64,000 nt of DNA from Prochlorococcus sp. AG-355-O17 (GCA_003280655.1 QCEK01000008.1:1-64000); one strand, 5' to 3'. Counted from the first letter of the stretch, positions 26,162-36,558 are shown. Translations and numbers: made by a program. Notes: generated from the letters alone by a model not told the origin.

Positions 26162-28129
26162 TTAAGATGATAACTTTTTTTCGACATAAATATTTGCCTT
26201 TTCTTTTTTTATTTCTCTTATTTTTAGCCATACAAGTAATGCAGTTAAATCAGCTTTGCTTACTCCAGGAATTTTTGAAGCATCACCAAAATTTTTTGGC
26301 TTTATTTTATTCAAATTTTCTCTAGCTTCTAAAGATAATGTATCTATCTTTTCATAATTTATTTCTTGAGGAAGAGATTTACAGCTTTGACGATTTATTT
26401 GTTCAATGTTGTTTTTTTGTCTTTTAAGGTAACCCTCGTATTTAATATCTATTTCTACACCTTCCTGAATTGAAGAATCTAAATTTTTTTCATTCAAATT
26501 ATATTTGATTAGATCTGAATAATGAAAGTTTGGTCTTTTTAAGAGTTCTTTCAAAGTTGTTGAGCCTTTGATTTTTGATCCCGTTTCTAATTCTATCTTT
26601 TTTGATATTTCATCGGTATTCTTTAAACGAGTCTTGTTTAATCTAAATTTCTCTTCCTCGAGTAGTTTCATTTTTTCTTGATAGGCTGACCATCTTTTCT
26701 CATTAATTAGCCCTATTTGATAACCTAATGGTGTTAATCTCCTATCTGCATTATCTCCTCTAAGAGTTAACCTATATTCACTCCTACTAGTGAGAACTCT
26801 GTATGGTTCTTTGAGGTCTTTGGTAATTAAATCATTGATCATTGTTCCTATATAACTGCTTTCTCTAGTGAAAATTATTGGATCTTTTTTGTTTAGTTTT
26901 CTTGTCGCATTGACTCCTGCGACTAATCCTTGTGCTGCTGCTTCTTCATAACCAGTAGTGCCATTAATTTGTCCGGCGCTAAATAAATATTCAATTTCTT
27001 TCGTTTCGAGTGATGTTCGGAGCTGTGTTGCAGGTATATAGTCATACTCCACAGCATATGCTGGTCGCAACATTTTACATTCACCTAATCCAGGTAAGGT
27101 CCTTAAAAGTTTTAATTGAATATTTTCGGGTAAACCTGTAGAAAATCCTTGTACATATATTTCAGGGGTATTAATTCCTTCTGGTTCTAAGAAAATTTGA
27201 TGTGATTCTTTCTCAGCAAATTTGACGATTTTATCTTCAATTGATGGACAATATCTTGGTCCTTTACTATCAATAAAACCGCCGTAAATGGGAGTTAAAT
27301 GTAAATTGTCTCTAATAAGTTGATGTGTTTTGGTAGTTGTTCTTGTGATGTGACAACTAACTTGGGGCATATTATTTTTAATATCTGGGTCAAATGAAAA
27401 ATATTTATCTGCTGCAGTACTTGGTTGAATATCTAATTCATCAAAAATGATACTTCTTTTATCCACTCTTGCTGGAGTTCCTGTTTTCAAACGTTCTGTT
27501 TTGATACCAATTTCGTGTAAATTTTGAGTAAGACCTTTTGCTGCTTGTTCGCCCGATCTACCAGCTGACATTGATTTATTTCCTATCCATATTCTGCCTT
27601 CTAAGAACGTACCAGCTGTGATGATAACTGATCTTGCTGAATAATAACTACCAAAGAAAGTCCTTACACCTTTTATTCTTTTTTTTAAGATTTTTTTTGA
27701 GTTAAATCCAATTTCTTTAGTTTCTGCGATATCTAGTTCAGTAATCATTGCTTCTTTTAGAGATAAATTATCTGTATTTTGTAGTATTTCAATCATCTTT
27801 TTTGAGTATTCTCTTTTATCTGTCTGAGCTCTTAATGCCCATACAGCTGGACCTCTACTTGAATTTAATATTCTTTTTTGTATAGCTGTCTCATCAGCTA
27901 ATTTTCCAATGATTCCACCTAATGCATCAACTTCATGTACCAACTGGCTTTTTGCCGGGCCGCCAACAGCAGGGTTGCAAGGTTGCCAGGCAATCCTATC
28001 CAAATTGATTGTAAATAAGGCTGTAGAAAATCCTAATTTTGCTGTTGTTATAGCTGCTTCGCATCCTGCATGTCCTCCTCCAATTACGATGACGTCAAAA
28101 GATTCATTTGTTGAGTAATGATCTTGCAT
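26162..28129 (-). CDS. mnmG: tRNA uridine-5-carboxymethylaminomethyl modification protein MnmG
   Basis: FAD-dependent partner of MnmE; adds carboxymethylaminomethyl to U34 of certain tRNAs. The 655-residue length is normal. The N-terminal Rossmann motif [14 protein letters not shown] (near 14-27) is followed by [22 protein letters not shown] (near 51-72), [22 protein letters not shown]-like [10 protein letters not shown] (near 214-223), and [17 protein letters not shown] (near 383-399), all GidA signatures. The C-terminal helical domain binds MnmE and tRNA. Start ATG 28129. It is 12 bases after the dnaB stop and probably in its transcript. Many organisms place mnmG near the replication origin, but no oriC is visible here. 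Confidence 0.97.
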   Translation of the reverse strand: MQDHYSTNESFDVIVIGGGHAGCEAAITTAKLGFSTALFTINLDRIAWQPCNPAVGGPAKSQLVHEVDALGGIIGKLADETAIQKRILNSSRGPAVWALRAQTDKREYSKKMIEILQNTDNLSLKEAMITELDIAETKEIGFNSKKILKKRIKGVRTFFGSYYSARSVIITAGTFLEGRIWIGNKSMSAGRSGEQAAKGLTQNLHEIGIKTERLKTGTPARVDKRSIIFDELDIQPSTAADKYFSFDPDIKNNMPQVSCHITRTTTKTHQLIRDNLHLTPIYGGFIDSKGPRYCPSIEDKIVKFAEKESHQIFLEPEGINTPEIYVQGFSTGLPENIQLKLLRTLPGLGECKMLRPAYAVEYDYIPATQLRTSLETKEIEYLFSAGQINGTTGYEEAAAQGLVAGVNATRKLNKKDPIIFTRESSYIGTMINDLITKDLKEPYRVLTSRSEYRLTLRGDNADRRLTPLGYQIGLINEKRWSAYQEKMKLLEEEKFRLNKTRLKNTDEISKKIELETGSKIKGSTTLKELLKRPNFHYSDLIKYNLNEKNLDSSIQEGVEIDIKYEGYLKRQKNNIEQINRQSCKSLPQEINYEKIDTLSLEARENLNKIKPKNFGDASKIPGVSKADLTALLVWLKIREIKKEKANIYVEKKLSS

Positions 28130-28141
28130 TTTAGGATCGAT

Positions 28142-29524
28142 TTAATTAGCTAAATTCCTAAATCTCGTAAATTGAGGTTCAAATAATAATTTAACAGTTC
28201 CTACGGGTCCATTTCTATGTTTAGTGACAATGATTTCTGTAATTCCTCTATCTTCAGTCTCTGGATTATAGTATTCATCTCTATAAATCATTAATACTAA
28301 ATCTGCGTCTTGTTCAATAGATCCTGATTCTCTTAGATCACTTAACATTGGTCTTTTATTTGTTCTAGACTCTACCCCTCTACTAAGCTGAGATAAAGCT
28401 ACTACTGGTACTTTTAATTCTCTGGCCATGCTTTTAAGACCTCTTGTTATTCGTGAAAGTTCTTGCACTCTATTATCAGGGGTTGATCCTTCCATCAACT
28501 GGAGGTAATCAATCACAATTAATCCTAATTCTTTTTTTTGTTCAGCTATTAATCTTCTGCACAGAGATCTCATCTCTAAAACACTTAAGTTAGGCTTGTC
28601 ATCAATAAATATTGGTAATTGACCTAATGAATTGATCCCTTCCCCGAGTAATGGCCATTCATCTTGCTGTAATCTTCCTGTTCTTAGCCTGCCACTCTCG
28701 ATTCCAACTTCCATAGAGAGTAATCTATATGTCAACTGTTCTTTACTCATTTCAAGGCTAAATACACACACAGGTAAATCTTGAGATTGTGCAACATTTT
28801 TAGCCAGATTAAGAACTATTGAAGTTTTCCCCATTGAAGGTCTTCCAGCAACAATTATTAAATCACTTCTTTGAAAACCTTGAGTCATCGCATCAAGGTC
28901 GTAGAAATTTACTGGAATACCAGCTACTGAAGTACCTAATGATCTTGACTCTATTTCATTGAAAGTACTTGTAAGGATTTCAGCCGCTTGAGTCAGGCCT
29001 TTTGAAGGTTTTTCTTGACTTATTTCAAATATTTTTTGCTCTGCTTTATCAAGAACTTCATTAGTATCTTGAGTTTGATCAAAACCTAGTTGAACCACTT
29101 CATTCCCAGATTTGATAAGTTGCCTTCTCAAGAATTTGTCGTTAATTAAATTAGCAACTTGTTCTATGGAAGCTGTAGAGGAAACATTTTCAACTAGTTC
29201 TACCAGTTTGCTGTTTCCTCCAATTTTTTCTAGTGATCCATTATCTGCTAACCATGCACTCATTGATGTTAAATCAGTTGGTTTACCCTGGGTATGCAAC
29301 ATTAATGCTGTTCTATATATCTCTCGATGGGCATTTATATAAAAAGCTTCAGGTTTAATTAAGTCTGCAATTCTTCCGATTGCTTCTGGATCAAGAAGTA
29401 TACCACCAAGAACTGCTTCCTCTGCTTGAACGTTTTGAGGAGGTACTAATCCAGAATTTTCATTATTAAAATCCTTTCTAAAATTTTTATTTTCCCCATT
29501 ATTTGGAAAAGGTACGGAAACCAT
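28142..29524 (-). CDS. dnaB: Replicative DNA helicase
   Basis: Hexameric 5'-3' helicase at the replication fork. The 460-residue protein begins with a 25-residue polar tail, then the DnaB N-terminal domain (PPQNVQAEEAVLGGILLDPEA, near 27-47), a linker, and the RecA-like domain with Walker A AGRPSMGKTSI (near 226-236), the H/B region VIDYLQLMEG (near 338-347) and VALSQLSRGVESR (near 374-386). There is no intein, although some cyanobacterial dnaB genes contain one. Start ATG 29524. It lies 58 bases after rplI, an arrangement common in bacteria. Confidence 0.97.
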   Translation of the reverse strand: MVSVPFPNNGENKNFRKDFNNENSGLVPPQNVQAEEAVLGGILLDPEAIGRIADLIKPEAFYINAHREIYRTALMLHTQGKPTDLTSMSAWLADNGSLEKIGGNSKLVELVENVSSTASIEQVANLINDKFLRRQLIKSGNEVVQLGFDQTQDTNEVLDKAEQKIFEISQEKPSKGLTQAAEILTSTFNEIESRSLGTSVAGIPVNFYDLDAMTQGFQRSDLIIVAGRPSMGKTSIVLNLAKNVAQSQDLPVCVFSLEMSKEQLTYRLLSMEVGIESGRLRTGRLQQDEWPLLGEGINSLGQLPIFIDDKPNLSVLEMRSLCRRLIAEQKKELGLIVIDYLQLMEGSTPDNRVQELSRITRGLKSMARELKVPVVALSQLSRGVESRTNKRPMLSDLRESGSIEQDADLVLMIYRDEYYNPETEDRGITEIIVTKHRNGPVGTVKLLFEPQFTRFRNLAN

Positions 29525-29582
29525 ATCTTTAATTGCTTAGATATATACTCTGGCTACTTTTCAAAATAATGCAACATATTGA

Positions 29583-30038
29583 TTAACTTGTTACTTCAAT
29601 ATTTACTTCTGCATTTACTTCTGAATGTAATTTTATTTTTGCAGTAAAGGAACCTAAATTATGAATATCAGGAACAGTAATGTTTCTTCTATCAATTTCT
29701 TTTTTAGTTGCCGCTTCTATCGCTTCGGCAACATCCCCATTGGTAACTGTTCCAAAAAGGACGCCATCTTCTCCAACCTGTTTTTTGATAGTGAACCTAC
29801 CTATTGTAGCTAATGCAGTTTGGAAATCTAAAGCTTCTTGCTTTAATTTATCAGCAGCGATTTTTTCTTTTTCTTTCTTCCTTTCAATTTGTTTAAGGAC
29901 TGCTGGTGTTACATTCATTGCCTTGCCATAAGGTAATAGAAAATTTCTTGCGTATCCTGGTGCTACTTCAACTAGATCTCCTTCTTTACCTAGGGATGCG
30001 ATTGATTCAGTTAATGCGACTTGAACTCTTTTAGCCAT
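29583..30038 (-). CDS. rplI: 50S ribosomal protein L9
   Basis: A 151-residue L9 with the N-terminal rRNA-binding module [40 protein letters not shown], a long central helix (residues about 45-80, rich in Lys/Glu) and a C-terminal domain; the [23 protein letters not shown] block (near 95-117) is a family marker. I take ATG 30038 as the start because it gives the canonical N-terminus; the open frame extends five codons to 30053. It is 20 bases from desC upstream and precedes dnaB. As in other bacteria, L9 and DnaB are neighbours. Confidence 0.97.
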   Translation of the reverse strand: MAKRVQVALTESIASLGKEGDLVEVAPGYARNFLLPYGKAMNVTPAVLKQIERKKEKEKIAADKLKQEALDFQTALATIGRFTIKKQVGEDGVLFGTVTNGDVAEAIEAATKKEIDRRNITVPDIHNLGSFTAKIKLHSEVNAEVNIEVTS

Positions 30039-30058
30039 GAAAATATTAAACAATATAG

Positions 30059-30997
30059 TTAATAATAAGACCTAGAGGGTAACTTTACTTTTTTTGCAAG
30101 ACCAAATTTCGCAAGAATCTTAATATGTTCCCATGTTATGTCTATCTGACCTCTAAATAATCCTTGTTTTGCCGAATTGGGAAATGCATGATGATTATTA
30201 TGCCAACCTTCTCCGAATGTTAATGCAGCAACCCACGCATTGTTTTTAGATGAATCACCACTTTCAAATGGTGCTTTACCCCAACAATGCGTCGCGGAGT
30301 TGACTAGCCAAGTTATGTGATAAACAACCACAAGTCTCAATGGAATTCCCCAAAGGACTAGAGCCCATCCTCCAACTCCTAATTTTTGTCCTATTGCGTA
30401 CAAAGAAAGTCCAATAGGAATTTGTAAGAATAAAAAATATTTATTTAGAAATCTATAGTATGGATCCTTGATTAAATCTGCACTTAGTTTTGGAACAGCT
30501 TTTAGTGCTTCAACGTCTTTAAACATCCAACCCATATGACTCCACCAAAACCCCTTTTTACTATTGTGATGATCTACTTCAGTATCTGAAAAAGAGTGGT
30601 GATGCCTATGTAAACCTACCCAATCTATTGGTCCATGCTGGCAACTTATAGCTCCACAGGTAGCAAAAAATCTTTCTAACCATCTCGGAACAATGAACGA
30701 CCTGTGTGATAACAATCTGTGATATCCAAGAGTGACTCCTAAACAAGCAGTTACCCAGTAAAAAAACAATAATGAAGTGACAGCAGGGAGACTCCAAAAT
30801 TTTGGTTGTATAGCTACAAGAGACAGAATATGAATTGCAACCATAAAAACTATTGTTCCCCACGTTTTATGTAGTCTTGGAGGATATCTTTTTGAATGAC
30901 TGGAAGGTTCCAGTAATTTTTCTGAGAGTTCTATAACTTTTTCAGCTGGAACAGGTTTTTTTAATTTTGCTGTTTCTTGGAAAATTACTGAATTCAT
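30059..30997 (-). CDS. desC: Acyl-lipid/acyl-CoA-type fatty acid desaturase (delta-9)
   Basis: A 312-residue membrane di-iron enzyme that introduces a double bond into fatty acyl chains. Three histidine boxes are visible: HRLLSH (near 95-100), HRHHH in [11 protein letters not shown] (near 132-136) and HNNHH in [11 protein letters not shown] (near 266-270). Hydrophobic segments lie around 48-90 and 185-225. Box order and spacing match the cyanobacterial DesC group, which acts at position 9 of glycerolipid-bound stearate; regiospecificity is inferred. ATG 30997 is the first start. It diverges from the hypothetical at 31073, with a plausible shared regulatory space of 75 bases. Confidence 0.92.
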   Translation of the reverse strand: MNSVIFQETAKLKKPVPAEKVIELSEKLLEPSSHSKRYPPRLHKTWGTIVFMVAIHILSLVAIQPKFWSLPAVTSLLFFYWVTACLGVTLGYHRLLSHRSFIVPRWLERFFATCGAISCQHGPIDWVGLHRHHHSFSDTEVDHHNSKKGFWWSHMGWMFKDVEALKAVPKLSADLIKDPYYRFLNKYFLFLQIPIGLSLYAIGQKLGVGGWALVLWGIPLRLVVVYHITWLVNSATHCWGKAPFESGDSSKNNAWVAALTFGEGWHNNHHAFPNSAKQGLFRGQIDITWEHIKILAKFGLAKKVKLPSRSYY

Positions 30998-31046
30998 GAT
31001 ATTGAAATACTATTTTCAAAATTACCGATATGTAATATTATCATAC

Positions 31047-31052
31047 TATACT
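31047..31052 (+). promoter_or_regulatory. Candidate -10 element for the gene at 31073
   Basis: TATACT at 31047-31052 would place transcription start near 31059 and leave about a 14-base leader. The same A+T-rich stretch read on the minus strand (TATAGT, TATGATAAT) could serve desC. No strong -35 is visible. Confidence 0.3.
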
Positions 31053-31072
31053 ATTGATAAGTTTAATTATCT

Positions 31073-31771
31073 GTGAGTCTCGGATATCGCGATAAATTAT
31101 CTAGAGGTCGAAGGGCCATGGCTCATTTGATACACCTCTGGCATGAAAGAAATGGATGGTCTCACAGAGTTCTGCCATTACTTTCTGAAGTTCTTGATTT
31201 AGGTAAAGTTCATAATTCGCAAATTTCTAATCTTAGGAATGGGAAGCTATCTTCGCCAGGTCCTGAAGTTTTTCTTGCTTTAGCTCAAGTAAATACGATT
31301 CTTGATCAAGGTATTGAAAAAATCAGGGATCGTTTTGAAAGTGATTACCCAGATTTATGGAAATCTTTGGAAGAGTCAGCATTACCCCTAAAAAATGATT
31401 CTGGCAATCCATTGTCCGCCGGTGAGTTATTCGAGATATTTTCAGGATTAAAATCTCTACCTTCATCTTTTGACTGGTATATAGAAGATGAAGAAGCTTC
31501 TGCTTTAAGTGATGCTCTTTCAGTACATTTTTGTCAGAATAAGGCTTGGAGATCATGTAAAATGCAGGTAATGGAGGCCTATACTATCAATAAATCTGCC
31601 CGTAGAGAACGTTTTGCTGAGGTGATAGCAGGAATTAGAGATTATACGGCAGAAGAATTAGATGGAGAACTTCTTGATTTATATGAGGCTTCAAAAAAAC
31701 TTTCTTATTTTCAGGGTAGGGGACCTAATGCTTTCCTCGCAGAATTAAGAAATTTAGCTTCTGAAAAATAA
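31073..31771 (+). CDS. Conserved cyanobacterial hypothetical protein (232 aa)
   Basis: A soluble 232-residue protein starting at GTG 31073 (ATG 31118 is a possible internal start). The first 90 residues contain MAHLIHLWHERNGWSHRVLP and the pattern HNSQISNLRNGKLSSPGPEVFLALAQVN; the SQISNLRNGK part resembles the recognition-helix region of XRE-like DNA-binding domains, so a regulator is possible. The remaining part has acidic stretches (DWYIEDEEASALSDAL) and no known motif. No membrane segments or signal peptide. It lies 18 bases upstream of the PLP enzyme gene and appears to head that operon. I cannot assign a function. Confidence 0.75.
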   Translation: MSLGYRDKLSRGRRAMAHLIHLWHERNGWSHRVLPLLSEVLDLGKVHNSQISNLRNGKLSSPGPEVFLALAQVNTILDQGIEKIRDRFESDYPDLWKSLEESALPLKNDSGNPLSAGELFEIFSGLKSLPSSFDWYIEDEEASALSDALSVHFCQNKAWRSCKMQVMEAYTINKSARRERFAEVIAGIRDYTAEELDGELLDLYEASKKLSYFQGRGPNAFLAELRNLASEK

Positions 31772-31789
31772 TATGAATTTTCATTATAA

Positions 31790-33082
31790 ATGACGCTAAA
31801 CAATAATTTAAAACTGGCTGAAAACGCTGTTCTTTCTGTCGAAGAGAGTTTAAGTAAAGTTTTCCAAGAAAGGTCCAATCAGGTTTTCCAGAAATTAGAA
31901 AATATTTTGACAATTTTTAAGGAAGAAAAAGTTTCTACTAGTCATTTCAATCAATCTTCTGGTAGTGGTTATGATGATATATCTAGAGAAAAAATTGATG
32001 CGGTTTTTGCAAGATTGTTTCTTGCTGAAAAGGCAGCCGTAAGGATGCAATTTGTGAGTGGAACGCATGCAATAAGTTCTGTCTTATTTGGAATTCTTAG
32101 ACCTGGAGATGTAATGCTATCTCTTACAGGTCAACCATATGACACGTTAGAAGAAGTCATAGGAATAAGGGGAGGAGGAAAAGGCTCACTTAAAGATTTT
32201 GAGATTGAATATAAGCAAATAAATATCTGCGAGAATTTTGATTCTTTTGAAGAAAAAATTGTTCATTCTTTAAAACAAAATTCATACAAATTAGTATTTA
32301 TACAAAAAAGTTGTGGATATAGTTGGAGAAAATCTCTTACTAATCATCAGATAGAGAAAATTTGTAGTCTTATTCATTCTATTAATCCTAACTGTATATG
32401 TTTTGTTGATAACTGTTATGGGGAGCTTGTTGAAGATAGTGAACCAATTTCTAGAGGGGCAAATATAATTGCTGGATCATTGATTAAAAATTTGGGAGGA
32501 ACAATCGTTCCTACTGGTGGGTATGTTGCAGGAGATGCAGAGTTGGTTGAGATGGCATGTTCTAGATTAACCTCACCAGGTATTGGTTCCTCTGCAGGAA
32601 TAAATTTTGGATTAGGAAGATTAATTTTGCAGGGTCTTTTTTTAGCACCACAAATTGTTCACGAATCACTAAAAGGTGCTGATATGGTTGCAGCAGTTTT
32701 TAAAAATTTGGGATTTAAGGTTTTGCCAGAGCCAGCAACTTATAGATCTGATCTTATTCAGTCAGTAAGATTGAATAATCCTGAATTAATACAAAAAGTT
32801 TGTCAGTCTTTTCAAAATTCTTCACCAGTAGATTCTTTTCTTAATGTTGTTCCATCATCAATGGATGGATATGATTCAAAATTATTGATGGCAGGAGGTA
32901 CATTTATTGAAGGTAGTACAAGTGAATTTTCCGCTGATGCTCCTCTAAGAGATCCCTACAATATTTTTGTTCAAGGTGGTTCTCACATAGCTCACATCAA
33001 AATTGCATTAATTCAATTATTATCTGAATTATTGGATGAAAAATTAATTTCGAAGGATTCTTTACTTTCTTTATCAACTTAA
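31790..33082 (+). CDS. Methionine gamma-lyase/aluminium-resistance-family PLP protein
   Basis: A 430-residue fold-type I PLP enzyme of the 'aluminium resistance'/Met gamma-lyase-related family. RMQFVSGTHAISSVLFGILRPGDVMLSLTGQPYDTLEEVIG (family block near 82-122), FVDNCYGELVEDSEP (near 203-217) and the Schiff-base region AGSLIKNLGGTIVPTGGYVAG (near 225-245, with the lysine in SLIKN) are visible. Actual substrates are not established for the family, despite its name. Start ATG 31790. It ends two bases before gcvH, so it is in the gcvH-gcvP transcript, where a role near glycine or sulfur amino acids could be imagined but is not shown. Confidence 0.85.
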   Translation: MTLNNNLKLAENAVLSVEESLSKVFQERSNQVFQKLENILTIFKEEKVSTSHFNQSSGSGYDDISREKIDAVFARLFLAEKAAVRMQFVSGTHAISSVLFGILRPGDVMLSLTGQPYDTLEEVIGIRGGGKGSLKDFEIEYKQINICENFDSFEEKIVHSLKQNSYKLVFIQKSCGYSWRKSLTNHQIEKICSLIHSINPNCICFVDNCYGELVEDSEPISRGANIIAGSLIKNLGGTIVPTGGYVAGDAELVEMACSRLTSPGIGSSAGINFGLGRLILQGLFLAPQIVHESLKGADMVAAVFKNLGFKVLPEPATYRSDLIQSVRLNNPELIQKVCQSFQNSSPVDSFLNVVPSSMDGYDSKLLMAGGTFIEGSTSEFSADAPLRDPYNIFVQGGSHIAHIKIALIQLLSELLDEKLISKDSLLSLST

Positions 33083-33084
33083 TC

Positions 33085-33474
33085 ATGTCTTACCAGTTTC
33101 CAGACAACCTTAATTATGCTGACACCCATGAGTATGTATTGGAAGAAAATGGATTAATAAAAATTGGAGTTAGTGAATTTGCTATAGATCAATTAGGAGA
33201 TATTGTTTTTGTTGAGTTAGCTGATAAAGGAACGACTTTAGGGAAAGGTGAGACTTTTGGAACAATAGAATCTGTTAAGGCTGTTGAAGAAGTCTACCTG
33301 CCTTTTTCAGGGGAAATAGTATCTGTAAATGAAAGTGTTATTGAGAACCCTGAGCTTTTGCAGAATGATCCGATTGGAGACGGTTGGTTAGTCATTTTGA
33401 AACCAGAATCAAAAGTATCAATTGCTGATTTGATGACTTCTGAGGAATATCAATCAAAGGTTGTACCAAAATAA
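33085..33474 (+). CDS. gcvH: Glycine cleavage system H protein
   Basis: The 129-residue lipoyl carrier of the glycine cleavage system, which shuttles the aminomethyl group between P, T and L proteins. The barrel motif FVELADKGTTLGKGETFGTIESVKAVEEVY (near 42-71) contains the lipoylated lysine, K65, in ESVKA. The C-terminal ENPELLQNDPIGDGWLV is also typical. ATG 33085 follows the PLP gene stop by two bases. gcvP starts 45 bases downstream. T protein is encoded apart, at 14493, and L protein (lpd) is not in the window. Confidence 0.97.
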   Translation: MSYQFPDNLNYADTHEYVLEENGLIKIGVSEFAIDQLGDIVFVELADKGTTLGKGETFGTIESVKAVEEVYLPFSGEIVSVNESVIENPELLQNDPIGDGWLVILKPESKVSIADLMTSEEYQSKVVPK

Positions 33475-33519
33475 GGCAAACTTTTTAAAAAGAGCTATTT
33501 TAAAGAAAAATATTTTAAT

Positions 33520-36429
33520 ATGTCATCCAAATTTGAGTCCGATCTTTTTATAGATAGGCATCTGGGGTTAGGAGATAATGATGAGAGAATTATGCTAAAT
33601 AAGCTTGGTTTTAATAATATTGATCAATTTATAAATCAAGTTATTCCTAAAGATATTCGGCTTCAAGATAAATCTTCAGAAATATTGCCCCAAGGTTGTT
33701 CAGAAATTGAGGCTTTAAATGAATTAGAAGAGATTTCGAAGAAAAATACTAAAATGAGATCACTAATAGGCCTTGGTTATTATGACAATCACATGCCTAA
33801 AGTAATCCAAAGACATGTTCTTGAAAATCCAAGGTGGTACACGTCTTATACTCCATATCAAGCAGAAATTGCACAAGGAAGATTAGAAGCTCTATTTAAT
33901 TTTCAGACTATTGTTTGTGAACTAACAGGATTCCCTGTCGCCAATGCATCTTTGTTAGATGAGGGTACTGCTTCTGCAGAAGCTATGGCCATGAGTTTTG
34001 CCGCAAGAAAAAATAAATCTTCAAAAGTCTACTTAGTGGAATCAAATGTTTTTGATCATACTTTTAATGTTCTACAAACCAGAGCAAAACCTTTGGGAAT
34101 ATCCCTAAAACGCTTTGCTCAAAGCAACCTTCCTAATCATGATGATGTTTTTGGAATGTTGTTGCAATTACCAGGTAAAAATGGGCAATTATATGATCCC
34201 ACATTCTTAATATCCCAAGCACATAGATCAGAAATTATTGTAACGGCATGTATTGATCCACTGGCACAAGTTTTAATTAAACCAATTTCTGAATTTGGTG
34301 TTGATGTTGCAGTTGGTAGTATGCAAAGATTTGGTGTTCCAATGGGTTTTGGTGGACCCCATGCAGCATATTTTGCCTGTACCGAAAAATATAAAAGGCT
34401 GATACCTGGAAGAATTGTTGGGCAAACTCTCTCTAAAAATGGAGAAAAGTCTCTAAGATTAGCACTGCAAACAAGAGAGCAACATATTAGAAGGGAAAAG
34501 GCCACAAGTAATATTTGTACTGCTCAATCTTTGTTAGCTATAATTTCATCTTTTTATGCTATTCATCATGGACCTTCTGGATTAACGCAAATTGCTAAGA
34601 GAATAGTGGAGTTGAGAATAAATTTAGAATCATGTCTAGCTGATTTAGGTTTTGATATTCCTGATGGGATTAGATTTGATAGTGTTGATGTTTATTCAAG
34701 GCACTCCCCGAGGATCCATAATGAAGCTCTAAAAAATGGGTATAACTTAAGAATTTTGCCTTTGGGATCAACTATTGAAAATTCAACTGGCTTTGGGATC
34801 TCTTTAGATGAGCTTAGTAATGAAAAAGAAATCAAAGATATTTTGACTTTCATTGCAAACCTTATAGAAAAAAAAGAAGATTTAGAGCATATAAAATTTG
34901 ATAAAGAATTTCATCTTGAAACTTTAGCATTGAGATCCAGTGAATGGATGCAGCAAGATATATTCACCAATTATCAAAGTGAAACGGAATTTATGAGATA
35001 TATATTCCGACTTGCTGAAAAAGATTTTTCTTTGGTAGATGGAATGATGCCATTAGGAAGCTGCACCATGAAGTTAAATTCTGCAGCAGAGTTAAATCCA
35101 GTCTCTTGGGCTAATTTATCTTCTATTCATCCTTTTTCTCCACTAGATCAGACTAAAGGCTATTCAAAAATAATATCTGATCTAGAAAAATGGATAAGTG
35201 ATATTGTTGGTTTAAAATCAGTTTCTTTTCAACCAAATGCAGGCTCACAGGGGGAGTTTGCAGGATTATTGGCAATAAATTCTTATTTTGAGTCAAAAGG
35301 TGAACTTTCAAGAAAAAAATGTTTAATTCCTAAAAGTGCTCATGGAACAAATCCTGCTAGTGCAGTTATGGCAGGATTTGATGTTTTGACGGTTGAATGT
35401 GATGACGAAGGCAATATTGATTTTCAAGATTTGTCGATCAAGGTCAAGAAATTTGATAACCAAATAGGAGCCCTTATGTTGACCTACCCCTCTACTCATG
35501 GAGTTTTTGAATTGCAAATCAGAGAGATATGTGACTTGATTCACTCTGTTGGAGGATTTGTCTATTTAGATGGAGCAAATTTGAACGCTCAGGTTGGATT
35601 ATGCAAACCGGGGAATTATGGTATTGATGTTTGTCATTTGAATTTACATAAAACATTTTGCATTCCACATGGAGGTGGTGGTCCAGGAGTTGGTCCAGTT
35701 GCTGCATCAGAAACTTTAAGCCCATTTCTTCCTGCTCATTCTTTAATGGATGAAAATTTATCTAATATTTGCAATTACGTATCCTCTGCCAAACATGGGA
35801 GTGCAAGTATTCTTCCAATAAGTTGGATGTACATAAAAATGGCTGGTCTTAGTGGTCTAAGGAAAGCAACTGCGCATGCAATTTTGTCTGCAAATTATAT
35901 TGCGCATTCTTTAAAGCATAAATTCAAGATTCTTTATAAAGGAAAAAATAATTTTGTAGCACATGAGTGTATTTTAGATTTTAGAGATTTAAAATCCAAA
36001 ACTGGTTTGAGTGTGAATGATATAGCTAAACGATTAATAGATTATAGTTTTCATGCCCCAACTATAAGTTGGCCTGTTCCAGAGACGATAATGATAGAGC
36101 CTACTGAAAGTGAGAGTTTGGTTGAATTGGATAGATTTTGCGAAGCTATGCTATTGATTGGAGAAGAAATCAGCGAAATAGAAAAAAATGTTGCATTAAA
36201 GAATAATAATGTAATAAGTAACTCTCCCCATACGCTGAAAGAGTTAATTGCTGATAATTGGCATTATCCTTACTCAAAAGAAAAAGCTTCTTTTCCTTAT
36301 AAAACTCCAACTTCTATAAAGTTTTGGTCTTCAGTTTCAAGGATCAATAATGCATATGGCGATCGCAATTTAATTTGTTCTTGCAATGTAAATCAGGGCG
36401 AGACTTTCGAAGAAAAAAAATGTGCTTAA
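33520..36429 (+). CDS. gcvP: Glycine dehydrogenase (decarboxylating), P protein
   Basis: PLP-dependent decarboxylation of glycine with transfer of the aminomethyl group to GcvH; needed in cyanobacteria for photorespiratory glycine and one-carbon supply. The 969-residue single-chain form has two homologous halves. The N-terminal half has SLIGLGYYDNHMPKVIQRHVLENPRWYTSYTPYQAEIAQGRLEAL-type sequence (near 82-125) and NASLLDEGTASAEAM (near 143-157). The C-terminal half has SCTMKLN, IPKSAHGTNPASAVMAGF and the PLP lysine K711 in LHKTFCIPHGGGGPG. Start ATG 33520. It closes a probable operon begun at 31073. Confidence 0.97.
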   Translation: MSSKFESDLFIDRHLGLGDNDERIMLNKLGFNNIDQFINQVIPKDIRLQDKSSEILPQGCSEIEALNELEEISKKNTKMRSLIGLGYYDNHMPKVIQRHVLENPRWYTSYTPYQAEIAQGRLEALFNFQTIVCELTGFPVANASLLDEGTASAEAMAMSFAARKNKSSKVYLVESNVFDHTFNVLQTRAKPLGISLKRFAQSNLPNHDDVFGMLLQLPGKNGQLYDPTFLISQAHRSEIIVTACIDPLAQVLIKPISEFGVDVAVGSMQRFGVPMGFGGPHAAYFACTEKYKRLIPGRIVGQTLSKNGEKSLRLALQTREQHIRREKATSNICTAQSLLAIISSFYAIHHGPSGLTQIAKRIVELRINLESCLADLGFDIPDGIRFDSVDVYSRHSPRIHNEALKNGYNLRILPLGSTIENSTGFGISLDELSNEKEIKDILTFIANLIEKKEDLEHIKFDKEFHLETLALRSSEWMQQDIFTNYQSETEFMRYIFRLAEKDFSLVDGMMPLGSCTMKLNSAAELNPVSWANLSSIHPFSPLDQTKGYSKIISDLEKWISDIVGLKSVSFQPNAGSQGEFAGLLAINSYFESKGELSRKKCLIPKSAHGTNPASAVMAGFDVLTVECDDEGNIDFQDLSIKVKKFDNQIGALMLTYPSTHGVFELQIREICDLIHSVGGFVYLDGANLNAQVGLCKPGNYGIDVCHLNLHKTFCIPHGGGGPGVGPVAASETLSPFLPAHSLMDENLSNICNYVSSAKHGSASILPISWMYIKMAGLSGLRKATAHAILSANYIAHSLKHKFKILYKGKNNFVAHECILDFRDLKSKTGLSVNDIAKRLIDYSFHAPTISWPVPETIMIEPTESESLVELDRFCEAMLLIGEEISEIEKNVALKNNNVISNSPHTLKELIADNWHYPYSKEKASFPYKTPTSIKFWSSVSRINNAYGDRNLICSCNVNQGETFEEKKCA

Positions 36430-36558
36430 AGGACTAGCGTCTTTATATTTACTTAGTTATTATCAGTGAGAATAAAAATTTAATATTTTCTTATAGAATT
36501 TTTTTAAATTTTTTTATTAAAATATTCAAGCATCAAATTTTTTGGGGTATTTGAAGCT
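36430..36558. other. Gap between gcvP and an 82-residue hypothetical
   Basis: 129 bases of A/T-rich DNA with long T tracts (36498-36521). I see no ORF and no GC-rich hairpin that would make an intrinsic terminator for gcvP. It probably contains the promoter of the downstream small gene. Confidence 0.4.

Noticed and set aside
26143-26325. Plus-strand frame overlapping the 3' end of mnmG and the upstream part of chorismate lyase
   Set aside because: Strongly hydrophobic shadow frame opposite a well-supported mnmG C-terminus.
36498-36521. T-rich tract after gcvP as an intrinsic terminator
   Set aside because: No stem-loop precedes it; such tracts are common in this A+T-rich DNA.
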